64,000 nt of DNA. It comes from an uncultured Desulfovibrionaceae bacterium. GTDB taxonomy: Bacteria > Desulfobacterota > Desulfovibrionia > Desulfovibrionales > Desulfovibrionaceae. Positions 28,272-38,283 of this stretch are shown piece after piece. The stretch's first letter is position 1, and each line of letters opens with the position of its first letter. The notes beneath the pieces are model-generated. The model did not search any database. It was not told the origin of the DNA and saw only the letters and a program-made list of their open reading frames with translations. The stretch is taken from contig CALUUT010000006.1 in NCBI GenBank assembly GCA_944324045.1, positions 22,759-86,758 of the forward strand, given 5' to 3'. The translations under genes were made by a program, and so were the position numbers.

Positions 28272-29410
28272 TGATTGCGGCGCATGAAAAGAAAACAGCG
28301 TCGGCCGCGGGGCCGCGATATGACTGGTGGCTGCTTGGCCTTGCGCTGCTTTTGGTGGCCTTTGGCTTGATCATGGTCCTTTCGGCCAGCGGCGTTATGG
28401 CTGAACGGTTTAATGGAGACAAGTACTTTTTTTTGAAAAAGCAGTTGGCGTTCGCCGTACTGGGCATGATCGCCATGGGCATTTCGGCGATACTTCCCCG
28501 GCATTTTGTGGATAAACTTCCATATCCGCTTTTGCTTTTGACGTTTGCGCTTTTGCTTTTGACGTTGTTGATAGGGCCGAACATAAACGGGGCGCGGCGG
28601 TGGATTAATCTCGGCGTTATTTCGTTGCAGCCTATGGAATTGGCGAAGCTCTCCCTGGTGCTGTATCTCGCCTACTTCATGGCCACCAAACAGGCCATTA
28701 TCAAGACCTTTGACCGCGGCGTCATTCCGCCTTTCATGGTGACCGGAATACTGGTCGTGCTTTTGTTGCTTCAGCCGGACTTTGGCGGGGCCGCTGTTTT
28801 GTGCATGCTGCTGTTTTTTATGTGCCTGGTCGGCGGCACGCGATTTTTGTACCTGTTTTTTTCCGCGCTTATCGCCAGCGGCGCGGCGTATCTTCTGGTC
28901 GTGCGGTCGCCCTATCGCTTCAAGCGTCTGACGGCGTTTCTTGACCCGTTTAAGGATGCGCAGGATACGGGATATCAGCTTGTGCAGTCTTTGTATGCAA
29001 TGGGTTCCGGAAAAATCACGGGGCTTGGCCTTGGAGCCGGAAGGCAGAAACTTTTTTACCTTCCTGAAGCGCACAACGATTTTATCATGGCCGTTGTGGG
29101 CGAAGAGCTGGGATTTATCGGAATGTCCTTCTTTTTCCTGGTCATGGGGCTCTTTCTCTGGCGCGCGTTCGTCATTGCCTTTAAACAGGAGTCGCTAAGG
29201 GACAGACTGACTGTTTTTGGACTCGCGTTGGTCATAGGCATGGGCGCGGTGCTCAATCTGGCGGTGGTCATGGGCGTCGCTCCGCCCAAAGGCGTCGCCA
29301 TGCCGTTTATGAGTTACGGCGGTTCCAGTCTGCTTTGCACCATGGTTTGCGTGGGACTTATCCTGAATTATTCCCGCTCGGTTGTTTCAAGCCGGAGGAA
29401 GAACGGATAA
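28271..29410 (+). CDS. ftsW: Lipid II polymerase / division protein FtsW
   Basis: FtsW is the SEDS-family glycosyltransferase that polymerises septal peptidoglycan in complex with FtsI. The ATG at 28271 overlaps the murD stop; the 379-residue product has about ten membrane helices. Typical segments: VLSASGVMAE, NGARRWINLGVISLQPMELAKLS, LQPDFGGAAV, the extracellular loop DTGYQLVQSLYAMGSGKITGLG (quoted in parts) with the catalytic aspartate region DPFKDAQDTG, LPEAHNDFIMAVVGEELGF and PFMSYGGSSLL near the end. Confidence 0.97.
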   Translation: MIAAHEKKTASAAGPRYDWWLLGLALLLVAFGLIMVLSASGVMAERFNGDKYFFLKKQLAFAVLGMIAMGISAILPRHFVDKLPYPLLLLTFALLLLTLLIGPNINGARRWINLGVISLQPMELAKLSLVLYLAYFMATKQAIIKTFDRGVIPPFMVTGILVVLLLLQPDFGGAAVLCMLLFFMCLVGGTRFLYLFFSALIASGAAYLLVVRSPYRFKRLTAFLDPFKDAQDTGYQLVQSLYAMGSGKITGLGLGAGRQKLFYLPEAHNDFIMAVVGEELGFIGMSFFFLVMGLFLWRAFVIAFKQESLRDRLTVFGLALVIGMGAVLNLAVVMGVAPPKGVAMPFMSYGGSSLLCTMVCVGLILNYSRSVVSSRRKNG

Positions 29411-30507
29411 TGCGGGTCATTTTGACTACCGGCGGCACAGGCGGGCATGTTTTTCCGGCATTGGCCGTGGCTGAGGCGCTGAAGCGGCGTTTTCCCAAAG
29501 GGGAGATCATATTTGTCGGCGGGTGTTACGGACGGGAGCGCGAATGGGCTTCTTCCGCCGGACTTGAATTCAGGGGGCTTCCGGTGCGCGGCGTCATGGG
29601 ACGGGGTTTTCGCGCTGTGGCGGCTCTTGGGGGCCTCGTGAAAGCGGTAGGCATGGCGCGGGGCATTATTCGGGATTTTAGGCCGGATGTGGTGGCTGGA
29701 TTTGGCGGGTATGCCGCGTTCCCTTCCGTGGCGGCCGCCCGTATGGCTGGAATACCTGTGGCCGTGCATGAACAGAACGCTGTTCCCGGACTTGCGAATC
29801 GCATTTTGGGGCGTATGGCTTGCAAAATCTGTCTGTCGATGCCTCATGCCGCGCGGGGATTTGATGTTCGAAAGACGGTTTTGACAGGAAATCCCGTGCG
29901 GAGCGCCATTGCGGCATTGGGGAGCATGGAGTGGAAAAAGACATTTTCGAAAAGACGGCTTCTTGTGCTGGGCGGAAGTCTGGGAGCGCGAAAGCTCAAT
30001 AATGCGGTGGTCGCCATGCTGCCTGCTTTGGCGGAAGCGAATGTGTCCATATGGCATCAGACCGGTCCTGCGGATTTTGAAAGAGTGCGCGCGGAATATG
30101 CCGGTGCGGGCATGCCTGGGGAACAGGTCAGGGTCGAGCCTTTCATCAGCGACATGGCGCGCGCGTATGCCTGGGCGGATTTGGCCTTATGCCGCGCCGG
30201 AGCGACGACCATCGCCGAATTGACGCTCGCGGGAGTGCCGGCGTTTTTTGTCCCGTTTCCCTTTGCCACGCACAACCATCAGGTGTTTAATGCGCGTGAG
30301 CTTGTGGATAAGGGCGCGGCGTTCATGATTGAGGAACGCGAGCTTGACGGAATGAAGCCGGATGAATTTGCGCAAAAACTGTTTGCGCTTTTGGATAATC
30401 CGGCCATGCTTGCGCACATGGCCTGCGCCAGCCGCGCCTTGGCGAAACCCGCGGCCGCGGACGACATGGTTTCGGTGCTTGTTTCCTTATGCAGGGGTGT
30501 TTTTTGA
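29410..30507 (+). CDS. murG: Lipid I:GlcNAc transferase MurG
   Basis: MurG adds GlcNAc to lipid I on the inner membrane face, yielding lipid II. ATG 29410 overlaps the ftsW stop (TAATG) and gives 365 residues. The G-loops TGGTGGHVFPALA and GGSLGARKLN are present, as are GFGGYAAFPSVAAA, HEQNAVPGLANR, WHQTGP, CRAGATTIAELTLAG and PFATHNHQVFNA. There is no true membrane helix; the family binds the membrane peripherally. Confidence 0.98.
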   Translation: MRVILTTGGTGGHVFPALAVAEALKRRFPKGEIIFVGGCYGREREWASSAGLEFRGLPVRGVMGRGFRAVAALGGLVKAVGMARGIIRDFRPDVVAGFGGYAAFPSVAAARMAGIPVAVHEQNAVPGLANRILGRMACKICLSMPHAARGFDVRKTVLTGNPVRSAIAALGSMEWKKTFSKRRLLVLGGSLGARKLNNAVVAMLPALAEANVSIWHQTGPADFERVRAEYAGAGMPGEQVRVEPFISDMARAYAWADLALCRAGATTIAELTLAGVPAFFVPFPFATHNHQVFNARELVDKGAAFMIEERELDGMKPDEFAQKLFALLDNPAMLAHMACASRALAKPAAADDMVSVLVSLCRGVF

Positions 30508-31875
30508 ATGCGTGACAAGGTGAAAAGAATACATATGGTCGGCATCGGCGGCTCCGGCATGTGCGGAATCGCTGAAGTGCTTCTTAACCTGCATTATACG
30601 GTCAGCGGCTCGGATATTTCCGATTCTCCGACTGTGCGGCGTCTGCGCGGACTGGGCGCGGAAATCCATATTGGCCACAGCGCGGAAAATTTGCAGGATG
30701 CGCAGGTTTTGGTCAAATCGTCGGCGGTGAGGGATGACAACCCTGAAATCGCGGCCGCCGCGTTGCGGAATATCCCCATTATCCCGCGCGCGGAAATGCT
30801 GGCGGAATTGATGCGCTTGAAAACAGGCATCGCCGTGGCCGGCACGCATGGCAAAACAACCACGACCTCGTTGACCGCAACTATTTTTGATGAGGCCGGT
30901 CTTGATCCGACAGTCATCATCGGCGGCCGTCTAAACGCCTATGGCGCCAACGCCCGTATGGGTGCGGGCAATTACCTTGTGGCGGAAGCCGATGAATCCG
31001 ACGGGTCGTTCCTGTGCCTTTTTTCCATTATAAATGTGGTGACCAATGTGGATATGGATCATCTGGATCATTATCCGGACCGCGAATCCATAGAAAATGC
31101 CTTTGCCGCCTTTATGAATAAGGTTCCGTTTTACGGGTGCAATATTGTTTGCGGCGATGATCCCGGCGTGCGGCGCGTGTTGCCGCGCGTGAACCGTCCG
31201 GTCGTGACGTACGGCTTTGGCGAGAACAACGTCATTCGCGCGGTCAATGTGCAATGTACTGAAGAGAGCCGTTTTGATGTGGAAGTGCGCGGCAAGAGAA
31301 TCGGCCGGGTCGCGCTTGGGCAGCCGGGCAGGCATAATGTTTTAAATGCGCTTGCCGCCATGGGAGTTGCCCTGCAGACCGGGATTGCGCCGGAGCGGTG
31401 CATCGCGGGACTTTCGCATTTTAATGGCGTGGGAAGAAGGTTCGAGCGTAAGGGCGAGCGCGATGGAGTGCTTGTGGTGGATGATTACGGGCATCATCCG
31501 GCCGAAATCGCCGCAACCATAGCCACGGCAAGGCAATGTTATCCGGACAGACGTCTTGTGGTCGCCTTTCAGCCGCATCGTTTTTCCCGAACCAAAGCTT
31601 TGTTTGGAGATTTTTGTCTGGCGTTCAAGGATGTGGACAAACTTTTGCTCACAGAGATTTATCCGGCCTGCGAAGCGCCGATTCCGGGGGTTTCCGGACA
31701 AAGCCTGGCTCAGGGGATACGGCAGGTCACAAGCACCGACGTCACCTATTGTCCGACGTTTGACGATATTGTCGCGCTTCTTCCTGAAACGCTCAAGCCC
31801 GGCGATTTGTTCATCACCATGGGCGCCGGCACGATTTATACAGTGGGCGTCCGGTTTCTGGAGGGCGGGCAGTGA
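30508..31875 (+). CDS. murC: UDP-MurNAc:L-Ala ligase MurC
   Basis: MurC adds L-alanine, the first amino acid of the stem peptide. The 455-residue protein begins [21 protein letters not shown] (N domain), with [31 protein letters not shown] (ATP loop), [21 protein letters not shown], and the C-terminal [26 protein letters not shown] and [15 protein letters not shown]. It begins directly after the murG stop, and its end overlaps the GTG start of murB. Confidence 0.98.
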   Translation: MRDKVKRIHMVGIGGSGMCGIAEVLLNLHYTVSGSDISDSPTVRRLRGLGAEIHIGHSAENLQDAQVLVKSSAVRDDNPEIAAAALRNIPIIPRAEMLAELMRLKTGIAVAGTHGKTTTTSLTATIFDEAGLDPTVIIGGRLNAYGANARMGAGNYLVAEADESDGSFLCLFSIINVVTNVDMDHLDHYPDRESIENAFAAFMNKVPFYGCNIVCGDDPGVRRVLPRVNRPVVTYGFGENNVIRAVNVQCTEESRFDVEVRGKRIGRVALGQPGRHNVLNALAAMGVALQTGIAPERCIAGLSHFNGVGRRFERKGERDGVLVVDDYGHHPAEIAATIATARQCYPDRRLVVAFQPHRFSRTKALFGDFCLAFKDVDKLLLTEIYPACEAPIPGVSGQSLAQGIRQVTSTDVTYCPTFDDIVALLPETLKPGDLFITMGAGTIYTVGVRFLEGGQ

Positions 31876-32798
31876 TCAGACCAGGGCCGCTGTTGCGCGA
31901 ACGCACGACCATAGGGCTTGGCGGAAAAGCGCGCGCGGAGATTACGCCCGAAAGAGAAGCCGATCTGGAGAAGATTCCGGGGATGCTGGCGGAACTGGGC
32001 GGCTCTGCATTGGTTTTGGGCGGCGGGAGCAATTATATTTTTGCGGACGGAGAATTGCCTTTGGTCGTCATTTCCCTTGGCCGGCAGGCTTTTGGATATA
32101 AGCCGCGTTATATGGGGACCGTACATTCTTCTGACGGCGAAAAGGTTTTGGTTCGTGTCGGCGGAGCGGCCAGAATGCCTGGAGTTTTGCGTGAGCTTGC
32201 GCGGATGAAGCTTTCCGGACTGGAGGGGCTTGCAGGCATACCGGGCACAGTGGGCGGGGCGTTGGCCATGAACGCGGGGTCATTTGGCTGCGAAACCCTG
32301 CAATGCGTGCACAGCGTCCGGATATTTTCGCCGGAACACGGTATTGTGGATGTGGAGCGAAGCGCGTGCGAGCCGGTTTACAGACACTGTGAATTTATTG
32401 TCAAAGGGCGGAAAATGCCGTCATGGTTTCTGATTTTGGATGCGGTTCTGGCGCTTTCGCCTAATGCCGCGACCCCGGAAAAAACAATGCGCAGCGTGTT
32501 GGCGCGTAAAAACGCGACGCAGCCAGTGGCCGCTCAAAGCGCGGGATGCGTTTTTAAAAACCCCGCGCCTGGAGTAAGCGCCGGCAAATTGCTGGATGAG
32601 GCCGGATTTAAGGGAAAATCGCGCGGCGGGATATTTTTTTCCGAAAAACATGCTAATTTCCTTATTAACAGCGGCTGCGGCCGCAGTGAAGACGCCGTCC
32701 ATTTGTTGATTGAAGCGCGGCGCGCGGTTGCGGCAAGAACAGGGCATGTTTTACAGCTTGAGGCGCGGTTGTGGCCGCCGGTAGCGGAACTTGAGTAA
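31872..32798 (+). CDS. murB: UDP-N-acetylenolpyruvoylglucosamine reductase MurB
   Basis: MurB is the FAD- and NADPH-dependent reductase that produces UDP-MurNAc. Translation starts at GTG 31872, inside the murC stop region (GTGA overlap). The 308-residue protein has [42 protein letters not shown] (FAD site, quoted length 20), [10 protein letters not shown] and [12 protein letters not shown]. It is of the shorter, type II build. The usual proton-donor serine of GSVFKNP is cysteine here (AGCVFKNP), a variation seen in other bacteria. Confidence 0.97.
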   Translation: MIRPGPLLRERTTIGLGGKARAEITPEREADLEKIPGMLAELGGSALVLGGGSNYIFADGELPLVVISLGRQAFGYKPRYMGTVHSSDGEKVLVRVGGAARMPGVLRELARMKLSGLEGLAGIPGTVGGALAMNAGSFGCETLQCVHSVRIFSPEHGIVDVERSACEPVYRHCEFIVKGRKMPSWFLILDAVLALSPNAATPEKTMRSVLARKNATQPVAAQSAGCVFKNPAPGVSAGKLLDEAGFKGKSRGGIFFSEKHANFLINSGCGRSEDAVHLLIEARRAVAARTGHVLQLEARLWPPVAELE

Positions 32799-32833
32799 AC
32801 GCGGCGCGGCTTTCCCGCGTCGGGCACGGGATC

Positions 32834-33679
32834 ATGGTTCAAGACAGATTTGCCAGAAATACGCGTCGGACGACGCGCGCATCCAATGCATACAACAGGC
32901 AGACGCGAAGAAGCGGAAATCGGGGAAGGTTTTTTGGCGCGCTTATCGTGCTGTTTTTAAAACTCATACTTGCGGCGGCGTTATTTGCGGGGGTTGGATA
33001 TGGCCTTGTGTATTTGTATCGCATGGCCACTACATCGAATTATTTTGTTATCAAGGATGTTGAAATATCGGGAAATGAGCGCCTTGAATATCATGACGTC
33101 ATCAAGGAGGCCGGACTTGAGCCCGGATTAAACAGTCTGTCCGTATCCATTGACGATATTGAGATGCGCTTGAAAAAAAATCCCTGGATTAAAAAGGTGT
33201 CGGTCACGCGCAAGCTTCCGGATAGGGTGCAGATAGATATTGAGGAATATACGCCGAAACTTTGGGTGCTTGCTGATGGAAAAATGCAGTACGCCGATAT
33301 CAATGGAAAGGTTATTGCGCCGGTTGAGCCTGTGCGATTTGTGTCCTTGCCTATTTTGGAGGTGGAAAAGGGAGTTGCCGGACCTGATGAGCCGATAGCG
33401 GACATTTTGCAGAAATTGAATGCCGCGGGGCTGCCGGTGCAACTGGATGCCGCATCATGGATACATGTGGGCAAGACAAATGGAATTGAGATTTATTTTG
33501 AAAATACGAGATTACGACTGGGCGTCGGACTTGATGAATTGTCCGTTAATCTTGAACGACTGGCAAGAGTATTGCAGGATCTGAACAGACGAGGAGAGCT
33601 GGGGCTTGCGAGGGAGGCCGGAGCCTACGGACCGAATGTCTGGGTGCTGCTTAAAGAGCCGCTTTCAAACGACTCGTGA
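32834..33679 (+). CDS. ftsQ: Cell division protein FtsQ
   Basis: FtsQ anchors the FtsQLB complex at the septum. The 281-residue protein has a long basic cytoplasmic tail rich in Arg (residues 1-32), one membrane helix (about 36-62) and a POTRA domain starting at YFVIKDVEISGNERLEYHDV. The FtsQ beta domain follows, with NPWIKKVSVTRKLPDRVQIDIEE (in two pieces NPWIKKVSVTRKLPD and RVQIDIEE) and YADINGKVIAP. It is 35 bases after murB and 20 before ftsA. Its position between murB and ftsA confirms the call. Confidence 0.95.
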   Translation: MVQDRFARNTRRTTRASNAYNRQTRRSGNRGRFFGALIVLFLKLILAAALFAGVGYGLVYLYRMATTSNYFVIKDVEISGNERLEYHDVIKEAGLEPGLNSLSVSIDDIEMRLKKNPWIKKVSVTRKLPDRVQIDIEEYTPKLWVLADGKMQYADINGKVIAPVEPVRFVSLPILEVEKGVAGPDEPIADILQKLNAAGLPVQLDAASWIHVGKTNGIEIYFENTRLRLGVGLDELSVNLERLARVLQDLNRRGELGLAREAGAYGPNVWVLLKEPLSNDS

Positions 33680-33699
33680 CAGGACGCAGGGGAAGCATC

Positions 33700-34926
33700 A
33701 TGGCGAAATCGGAATTTATTGTGGGTCTGGATATTGGCACGACGAAAATTTGCGCTGTCGTGGGCGAAGCGACGCCCGACGGCGTGGATGTGGTCGGTAT
33801 AGGCAACAGTCCGTCAACCGGGCTGAGAAAAGGCGTTGTGGTCAATATTGAGCACACTGTCCAATCCATCAAGAAGGCGCTTGAAGAGGCCGAACTTATG
33901 GCCGGCTGCGAGATACGTTCTGTGTATGCGGGCATTGCGGGAAGCCATATAAAAGGCTTCAACAGCCATGGCGTGATTGCGGTCAAAGGCGGAGAGGTCG
34001 GCCAGAAGGATGTGGAAAGAGCGCTGGATGCGGCAAAGGCGGTCGCCATACCGCTTGACCGGGAAGTTATTCATATTCTGCCCCAGGAATACATAGTGGA
34101 TGCTCAGCGCGGCATTGTGGACCCGCTGGGCATGGCCGGAGTTCGCCTTGAGGTCAAGGTGCATATCGTTACCGGCGCGGTGACGAGCGCTCAGAATATC
34201 GTGCGCTCCTGCCACCGAAGCGGGCTTGATGTTTCAGATATCGTTCTTGAGTCGCTGGCCTCAGCCAAGGCCGTTTTGACGGAGGAAGAACGGGAGATCG
34301 GCGTGGCGCTTGTGGACCTTGGCGGCGGCACCACGGATATCGCCGTGTTTGCCAATGGCTCCATAAAACATACGGGCGTTTTGGCCCTTGGCGGTCAGAA
34401 TTTGACCAACGATATTGCCTTCGGCTTGCGTACGCCCATGATAAGCGCGGAAAAGATTAAAATTAAATATGGTTGCGCCATGCCCGATATGGTAGATCAT
34501 AATGAGGTGATAGAAGTGCCAAGCGTGGGTGGTCGCGAGGGACGGTGCCTGTCGCGACAGGTTCTCGCTGAAATTTGCGGACCGCGTATGGAAGAAATTC
34601 TTTCGCTTGTGGATCAGGAGCTTGTGCGGGCCGGGTGTAAAAACTCAATTGGCGCAGGCGTGGTGCTCACTGGAGGAACCGCGCTTATGCAGGGAACCCA
34701 GGAGATGGGAGAGCAAATTTTCAACCTTCCCACGCGAATCGGCTATCCCCGCAATATCGGCGGACTGCGTGACGTTGTAAATAGTCCAAAATTTGCTACT
34801 GCAGTGGGACTGCTTTGCTATGGCGCGGAAATGGAAGGTGTCAACAGGACGATACGCATTCGCGATGAAAATATGTTTGGGAAGATACTTTCCCGTATGA
34901 AAAGATGGTTTTCAGATATTTCCTAA
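33700..34926 (+). CDS. ftsA: Cell division protein FtsA
   Basis: FtsA is the actin-like protein that ties FtsZ to the membrane. I start at ATG 33700 (MAKSEFIVGLDIGTTKICA), which follows GGGGAAGCATC; an in-frame GTG at 33676 would add eight residues. The 408-residue protein has the phosphate loops GLDIGTTK and LVDLGGGTTDIAVF, the SHS2/1C region VYAGIAGSHIKGFNSHG, and VVLTGGTALMQG. The C-terminal amphipathic membrane-targeting helix MFGKILSRMKRWFSDIS is clear. Confidence 0.98.
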   Translation: MAKSEFIVGLDIGTTKICAVVGEATPDGVDVVGIGNSPSTGLRKGVVVNIEHTVQSIKKALEEAELMAGCEIRSVYAGIAGSHIKGFNSHGVIAVKGGEVGQKDVERALDAAKAVAIPLDREVIHILPQEYIVDAQRGIVDPLGMAGVRLEVKVHIVTGAVTSAQNIVRSCHRSGLDVSDIVLESLASAKAVLTEEEREIGVALVDLGGGTTDIAVFANGSIKHTGVLALGGQNLTNDIAFGLRTPMISAEKIKIKYGCAMPDMVDHNEVIEVPSVGGREGRCLSRQVLAEICGPRMEEILSLVDQELVRAGCKNSIGAGVVLTGGTALMQGTQEMGEQIFNLPTRIGYPRNIGGLRDVVNSPKFATAVGLLCYGAEMEGVNRTIRIRDENMFGKILSRMKRWFSDIS

Positions 34927-34975
34927 TCGAAAGAATTAGGATAGGATGCGTGAAGGCACTGACAAGGAGTGGGAT

Positions 34976-36256
34976 ATGGATTTTGAAGAACTGGGATATC
35001 CCGGCGTTACTAAGATAAAAGTTATCGGCGTGGGCGGCGGCGGCGGCAACGCTGTAAACAATATGATCGAGTCCGGCTTGCAGGGGGTGACGTTTATCGT
35101 CGCCAATACGGATAAACAGGCTCTTGGCCTGTCAAAAGCGGAGCGGAAAATTCAGCTTGGCGAAAAGCTTACCCGCGGGCTTGGCGCGGGAGCGAATCCG
35201 GAGCGGGGACGCGACGCCGCGCTTGAAAGCCAGGAAGCCATTCGGGAAGCCATTGGCGAAAATACGGATATGGTCTTTGTGGCGGCCGGCATGGGCGGCG
35301 GAACAGGAACTGGAGCCGCTCCCATCATAGCCAAGACGGCAAAGGAGCTTGGAGCGCTTACTGTCGGCGTTGTGACCAAGCCGTTTTACTTTGAAGGCCG
35401 GCGGCGGCAGGAAAGCGCGGAACGCGGAATTGAAGAATTCCGGCAGCAGGTTGACAGTCTTATCACGATTCCCAATGACCGGCTTTTGACTCTGGCGCCT
35501 AAAAAGGCGACCATGATCGAAATGCTGAAAAAAGCTGATGAGGTTTTGTATCAGGCGGTACGCGGCATTTCCGACCTTATCATGGTTCCGGGGCTGATCA
35601 ACCTGGATTTTGCCGATGTGAAGGCCGTTATGGGCGAAGCTGGGCTCGCCATGATGGGTTCAGGAGTGGCAAGCGGGGATTCCCGCGCCAAGGAAGCCGC
35701 CGAACGCGCCATTTCAAGCCCGCTGCTTGAAGATATTTCCATTAATGGCGCAAGCGGCGTGATTATGAACGTAACCGCTTCGCACGATGCGACCATGGCT
35801 GAAGTCGCCGACGCCATGACCATTATTCAGGAAGCGGCGCATGAAAACGCCAATGTGTTTATGGGCGTGGTGTTTGACGACAGCATCGGCGATGAAATGC
35901 GCATCACCGTCATTGCCACGGGCATTGAGCCCAGGCCGGCCATGGCGCCGGGCATGGGCGGCGCAAAGGTCGCCGCGCTTGGCGGCGCGCGTTCCCCTGT
36001 CCCGGCGGCGGCGCGTCCCGCTTCACCCGGTTTTACCCGTGGGAGCATGCCGCAAAATATGGGCAATGAGAATGTTCAGGGCGGCAAAAGCGCTGTTTTG
36101 CATACAAGTCTGCCGTCGGAGCTGCGCAGGCCTGTGCAGACGTCCATGGAACCCAAACGTTCGGCCATGCATACGCCGGGCGAAGACACATTTGTATTTG
36201 ACGTTAACGACGATGAAATGGAAATTCCGGCTTTTATTCGCAGACAGGCGGACTAG
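34976..36256 (+). CDS. ftsZ: Cell division protein FtsZ
   Basis: FtsZ is the tubulin-like GTPase that forms the division ring. ATG 34976 ([18 protein letters not shown]) lies 9 bases after AAGGAG; ten extra codons upstream are open but unlikely to be used. The 426-residue protein contains [13 protein letters not shown], the tubulin signature [21 protein letters not shown] and [13 protein letters not shown] Pro/Ala/Gly-rich variable linker (about 325-400) leads to the conserved tail [13 protein letters not shown] that binds FtsA and other partners. It is the last gene of the dcw cluster and ends before a perfect inverted-repeat terminator. Confidence 0.99.
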   Translation: MDFEELGYPGVTKIKVIGVGGGGGNAVNNMIESGLQGVTFIVANTDKQALGLSKAERKIQLGEKLTRGLGAGANPERGRDAALESQEAIREAIGENTDMVFVAAGMGGGTGTGAAPIIAKTAKELGALTVGVVTKPFYFEGRRRQESAERGIEEFRQQVDSLITIPNDRLLTLAPKKATMIEMLKKADEVLYQAVRGISDLIMVPGLINLDFADVKAVMGEAGLAMMGSGVASGDSRAKEAAERAISSPLLEDISINGASGVIMNVTASHDATMAEVADAMTIIQEAAHENANVFMGVVFDDSIGDEMRITVIATGIEPRPAMAPGMGGAKVAALGGARSPVPAAARPASPGFTRGSMPQNMGNENVQGGKSAVLHTSLPSELRRPVQTSMEPKRSAMHTPGEDTFVFDVNDDEMEIPAFIRRQAD

Positions 36257-36370
36257 ATGCGGAGTTTTTTGAAAGGTTTGCATATCCGGCCGCTTTTGGC
36301 CGAAAGGAAAAAATGCGCGGTTTTTGTTTGAAATAGCAAATATGGCTGGCGGTTGCGTTGGCAAAAATAT

Positions 36371-36413
36371 GCTGAAAAAAGTCCCACAGGTCTCCTGTGG
36401 GACTTTTTTCAGC
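36371..36413. terminator. Bidirectional terminator between ftsZ and htpX
   Basis: A perfect 20-bp inverted repeat (36371-36390 and 36394-36413, core AAAAAAGTCCCACAGG) closes a three-base loop. Its A- and T-runs lie on both sides, so it serves ftsZ on the plus strand and htpX on the minus strand. Confidence 0.95.
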
Positions 36414-36432
36414 TCTCTATATCTTTTTATAG

Positions 36433-37293
36433 TCAGTGTCCGATATGCGCGGCCTGTTCTTTAAGTCTTTGAATGCGCTCCTGTATGGGCGGATGGGTTG
36501 AAAAAAGGGAACTCAGCCCGCCGACCAGTGGATTGACGATAAACATATGCGCTGTGGCCTGTGTTGCATGCATGGGAGGCAACTGCTTGGAATAGGCGTC
36601 CAGCTTTGCCAGCGCGCCGGCAAGATAGAGAGGGTTGCCCGCAAGTTCGGCGCCGGTGTCGTCCGCGAGATATTCTCTGGAGCGGGAAATGGCCAGTTGA
36701 ATCAACGTGGCCGCAATGGGGGCGATAATGGCGAGCCCTATGGCGGCCAAAGGGTTGCCGCCGCCGTTTTCATCGTCCCTGTTTCCGCCGCCGAAGATCG
36801 CGGCGAACTTGAGAAAGCTTGCAAGCGACATGATGACGGTCGCCATAACGGCCGCGATGGTCTGTATGAGGATATCCCGGTTTTTGATATGTCCAATTTC
36901 GTGCGCCAGAACGCCTTTGACTTCTTCCGGAGTCAAAAGCTGCATTAAACCGCTGGTCACGGCGACGACGCCATGTTCGGGGTTGCGGCCCGTGGCAAAA
37001 GCGTTTGGCGCGTTTTCGTTGATGATGCAGATGCGCGGCATCGGGATATGCGCCCTGGCCGCCAGTTCTTCTACCATTTTATATAATGCGGGAGCGTCTT
37101 CCCGCGAAAGCTCTTTGGCGCCGTACAGCGAAAGCACAATTTTGTCGGAATACCAGTAACTGCCGACATTCATGATGACGGCAAGCGCAAAGGCGAACAT
37201 GATTCCTGTTTTTCCGCCGATTGCTCCGCCGATGAGTATGATAAGCGCGGACAATGCCGCTAAAAATATTAACGTCTTAATCTGACTTGTCAT
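36433..37293 (-). CDS. htpX: Membrane zinc metalloprotease HtpX
   Basis: HtpX (M48 family) degrades misfolded inner-membrane proteins. The 286-residue protein has two N-terminal membrane helices (about 7-50) and the zinc motif HEIGH preceded by EEVKGVLA. Two more hydrophobic stretches follow (IQTIAAVMATVIMSLASF and PLAAIGLAIIAPIAATLIQL), and the third ligand region SREYLADDTGAEL, then FSTHPPIQERIQRLKE near the end. It converges on ftsZ. A promoter with a perfect -10 box lies about 200 bases upstream. Confidence 0.96.
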   Translation of the reverse strand: MTSQIKTLIFLAALSALIILIGGAIGGKTGIMFAFALAVIMNVGSYWYSDKIVLSLYGAKELSREDAPALYKMVEELAARAHIPMPRICIINENAPNAFATGRNPEHGVVAVTSGLMQLLTPEEVKGVLAHEIGHIKNRDILIQTIAAVMATVIMSLASFLKFAAIFGGGNRDDENGGGNPLAAIGLAIIAPIAATLIQLAISRSREYLADDTGAELAGNPLYLAGALAKLDAYSKQLPPMHATQATAHMFIVNPLVGGLSSLFSTHPPIQERIQRLKEQAAHIGH

Positions 37294-37491
37294 GGATTGT
37301 CCTTATGAAATTTGCTGTGGCAAATGGGTCATGGTTTCAGGTTGGATAACGGATAACATGGCGCGCCATATTCATTGGACGGGCATGGCTTTTTGAAGCA
37401 GTCATCGCGTAAACAGAAAGGGCCCGGTTTCGCACGCTTCCCCTTAAGCGGAAGCCAACTTGAAAGGCGCCGCACCGCACCATGCATAGTG

Positions 37492-37519
37492 ATTATAAAT
37501 CCGCTTTGACAAAAGGCAA
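37492..37519 (-). promoter_or_regulatory. Promoter candidate for htpX
   Basis: On the minus strand TTGCCT (37514-37519), a 16-base spacer and a perfect TATAAT (37492-37497) point toward htpX. The predicted leader would be about 190 bases long, with no obvious structure. Confidence 0.5.
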
Positions 37520-37545
37520 GCCTCATGAGGAAAAACACATGAATG

Positions 37546-38283
37546 TCACATGCAGCATCCATATCCTGCGCGCACACGCGATACAAAACGCCGTACAAGC
37601 TCTTTATCTTTGCGGCCGTCGGGACCTTCCAAGCGTGTATGGGCGTCTACGCCGTCCGGATGCACGCAACGGACGCCTTGAGTGACGTTATGCGGGCCCA
37701 ATCCGCCCGCAAGAATGACCGGTTTGGATACTTTGCGGACAATCAGGGAACTGACCGCCCAGTTATGCGCTTTTCCGGTAGCGCCGTCGGCATTTGAAAT
37801 GGGGTCGTGAGTGTCGGTTATAAAGGCGTCCACATATGGTTCCAGCGTTTGGGCAAGGCTTGACAATTCGCGGCGATTGTCGCGCTTTTCATTTCCTTCG
37901 GTCCATTCCCGCACGACGAGACTTTTTATGATGAAAAGATGCGGAGCCATGCCGCGAAGTTCCAAGAGCTCATCGGCCGGAATATTCCCATGCAACTGTA
38001 TAACGCTCATCCCCAGAAAGCGGCAGAGTTTCTGAATTTCAGCGGCCTTATCAAGATAGACGATGCAGACCGGCACAACGCCGGACGGAAGAGCGGCGGC
38101 AATGCGCGCCGCCGCGGATTCATCAATGTCAGGCGTATTTACGGGCAATTTCAGGGGAAAACCTATGCCGTGCACGCCGCGTTCGGCCAACATAAGGGCT
38201 TCTTCTTCATCATGCACGCCGGATACCTGGATGTATCCGCCGTATTTTAATCTTTCGGCAATTTGCTGAATATGCTGGTTCAT
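37546..38283 (-). CDS. TrpF-like (phosphoribosylanthranilate isomerase family) protein
   Basis: The 245-residue protein has the TIM-barrel pattern of phosphoribosylanthranilate isomerase: GYIQVSGVHDEEEALMLAERG at the start (strand 1), VIQLHGNIPADEL in the middle, AFITDTHDP and the phosphate site PVILAGGLGPHNV, followed by GVDAHTRLEGPDGRKD. TrpF acts in tryptophan synthesis. The catalytic cysteine of KICG is S21 here, and the lysine before it is gone. D157 can serve as the catalytic aspartate. An insertion near 125-140 and a CysCysMet end are also unusual. It overlaps the double ATPase gene by 4 bases (ATGA), and no trp genes are near. Either a weak TrpF or a protein of changed function. Confidence 0.7.
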   Translation of the reverse strand: MNQHIQQIAERLKYGGYIQVSGVHDEEEALMLAERGVHGIGFPLKLPVNTPDIDESAAARIAAALPSGVVPVCIVYLDKAAEIQKLCRFLGMSVIQLHGNIPADELLELRGMAPHLFIIKSLVVREWTEGNEKRDNRRELSSLAQTLEPYVDAFITDTHDPISNADGATGKAHNWAVSSLIVRKVSKPVILAGGLGPHNVTQGVRCVHPDGVDAHTRLEGPDGRKDKELVRRFVSRVRAGYGCCM

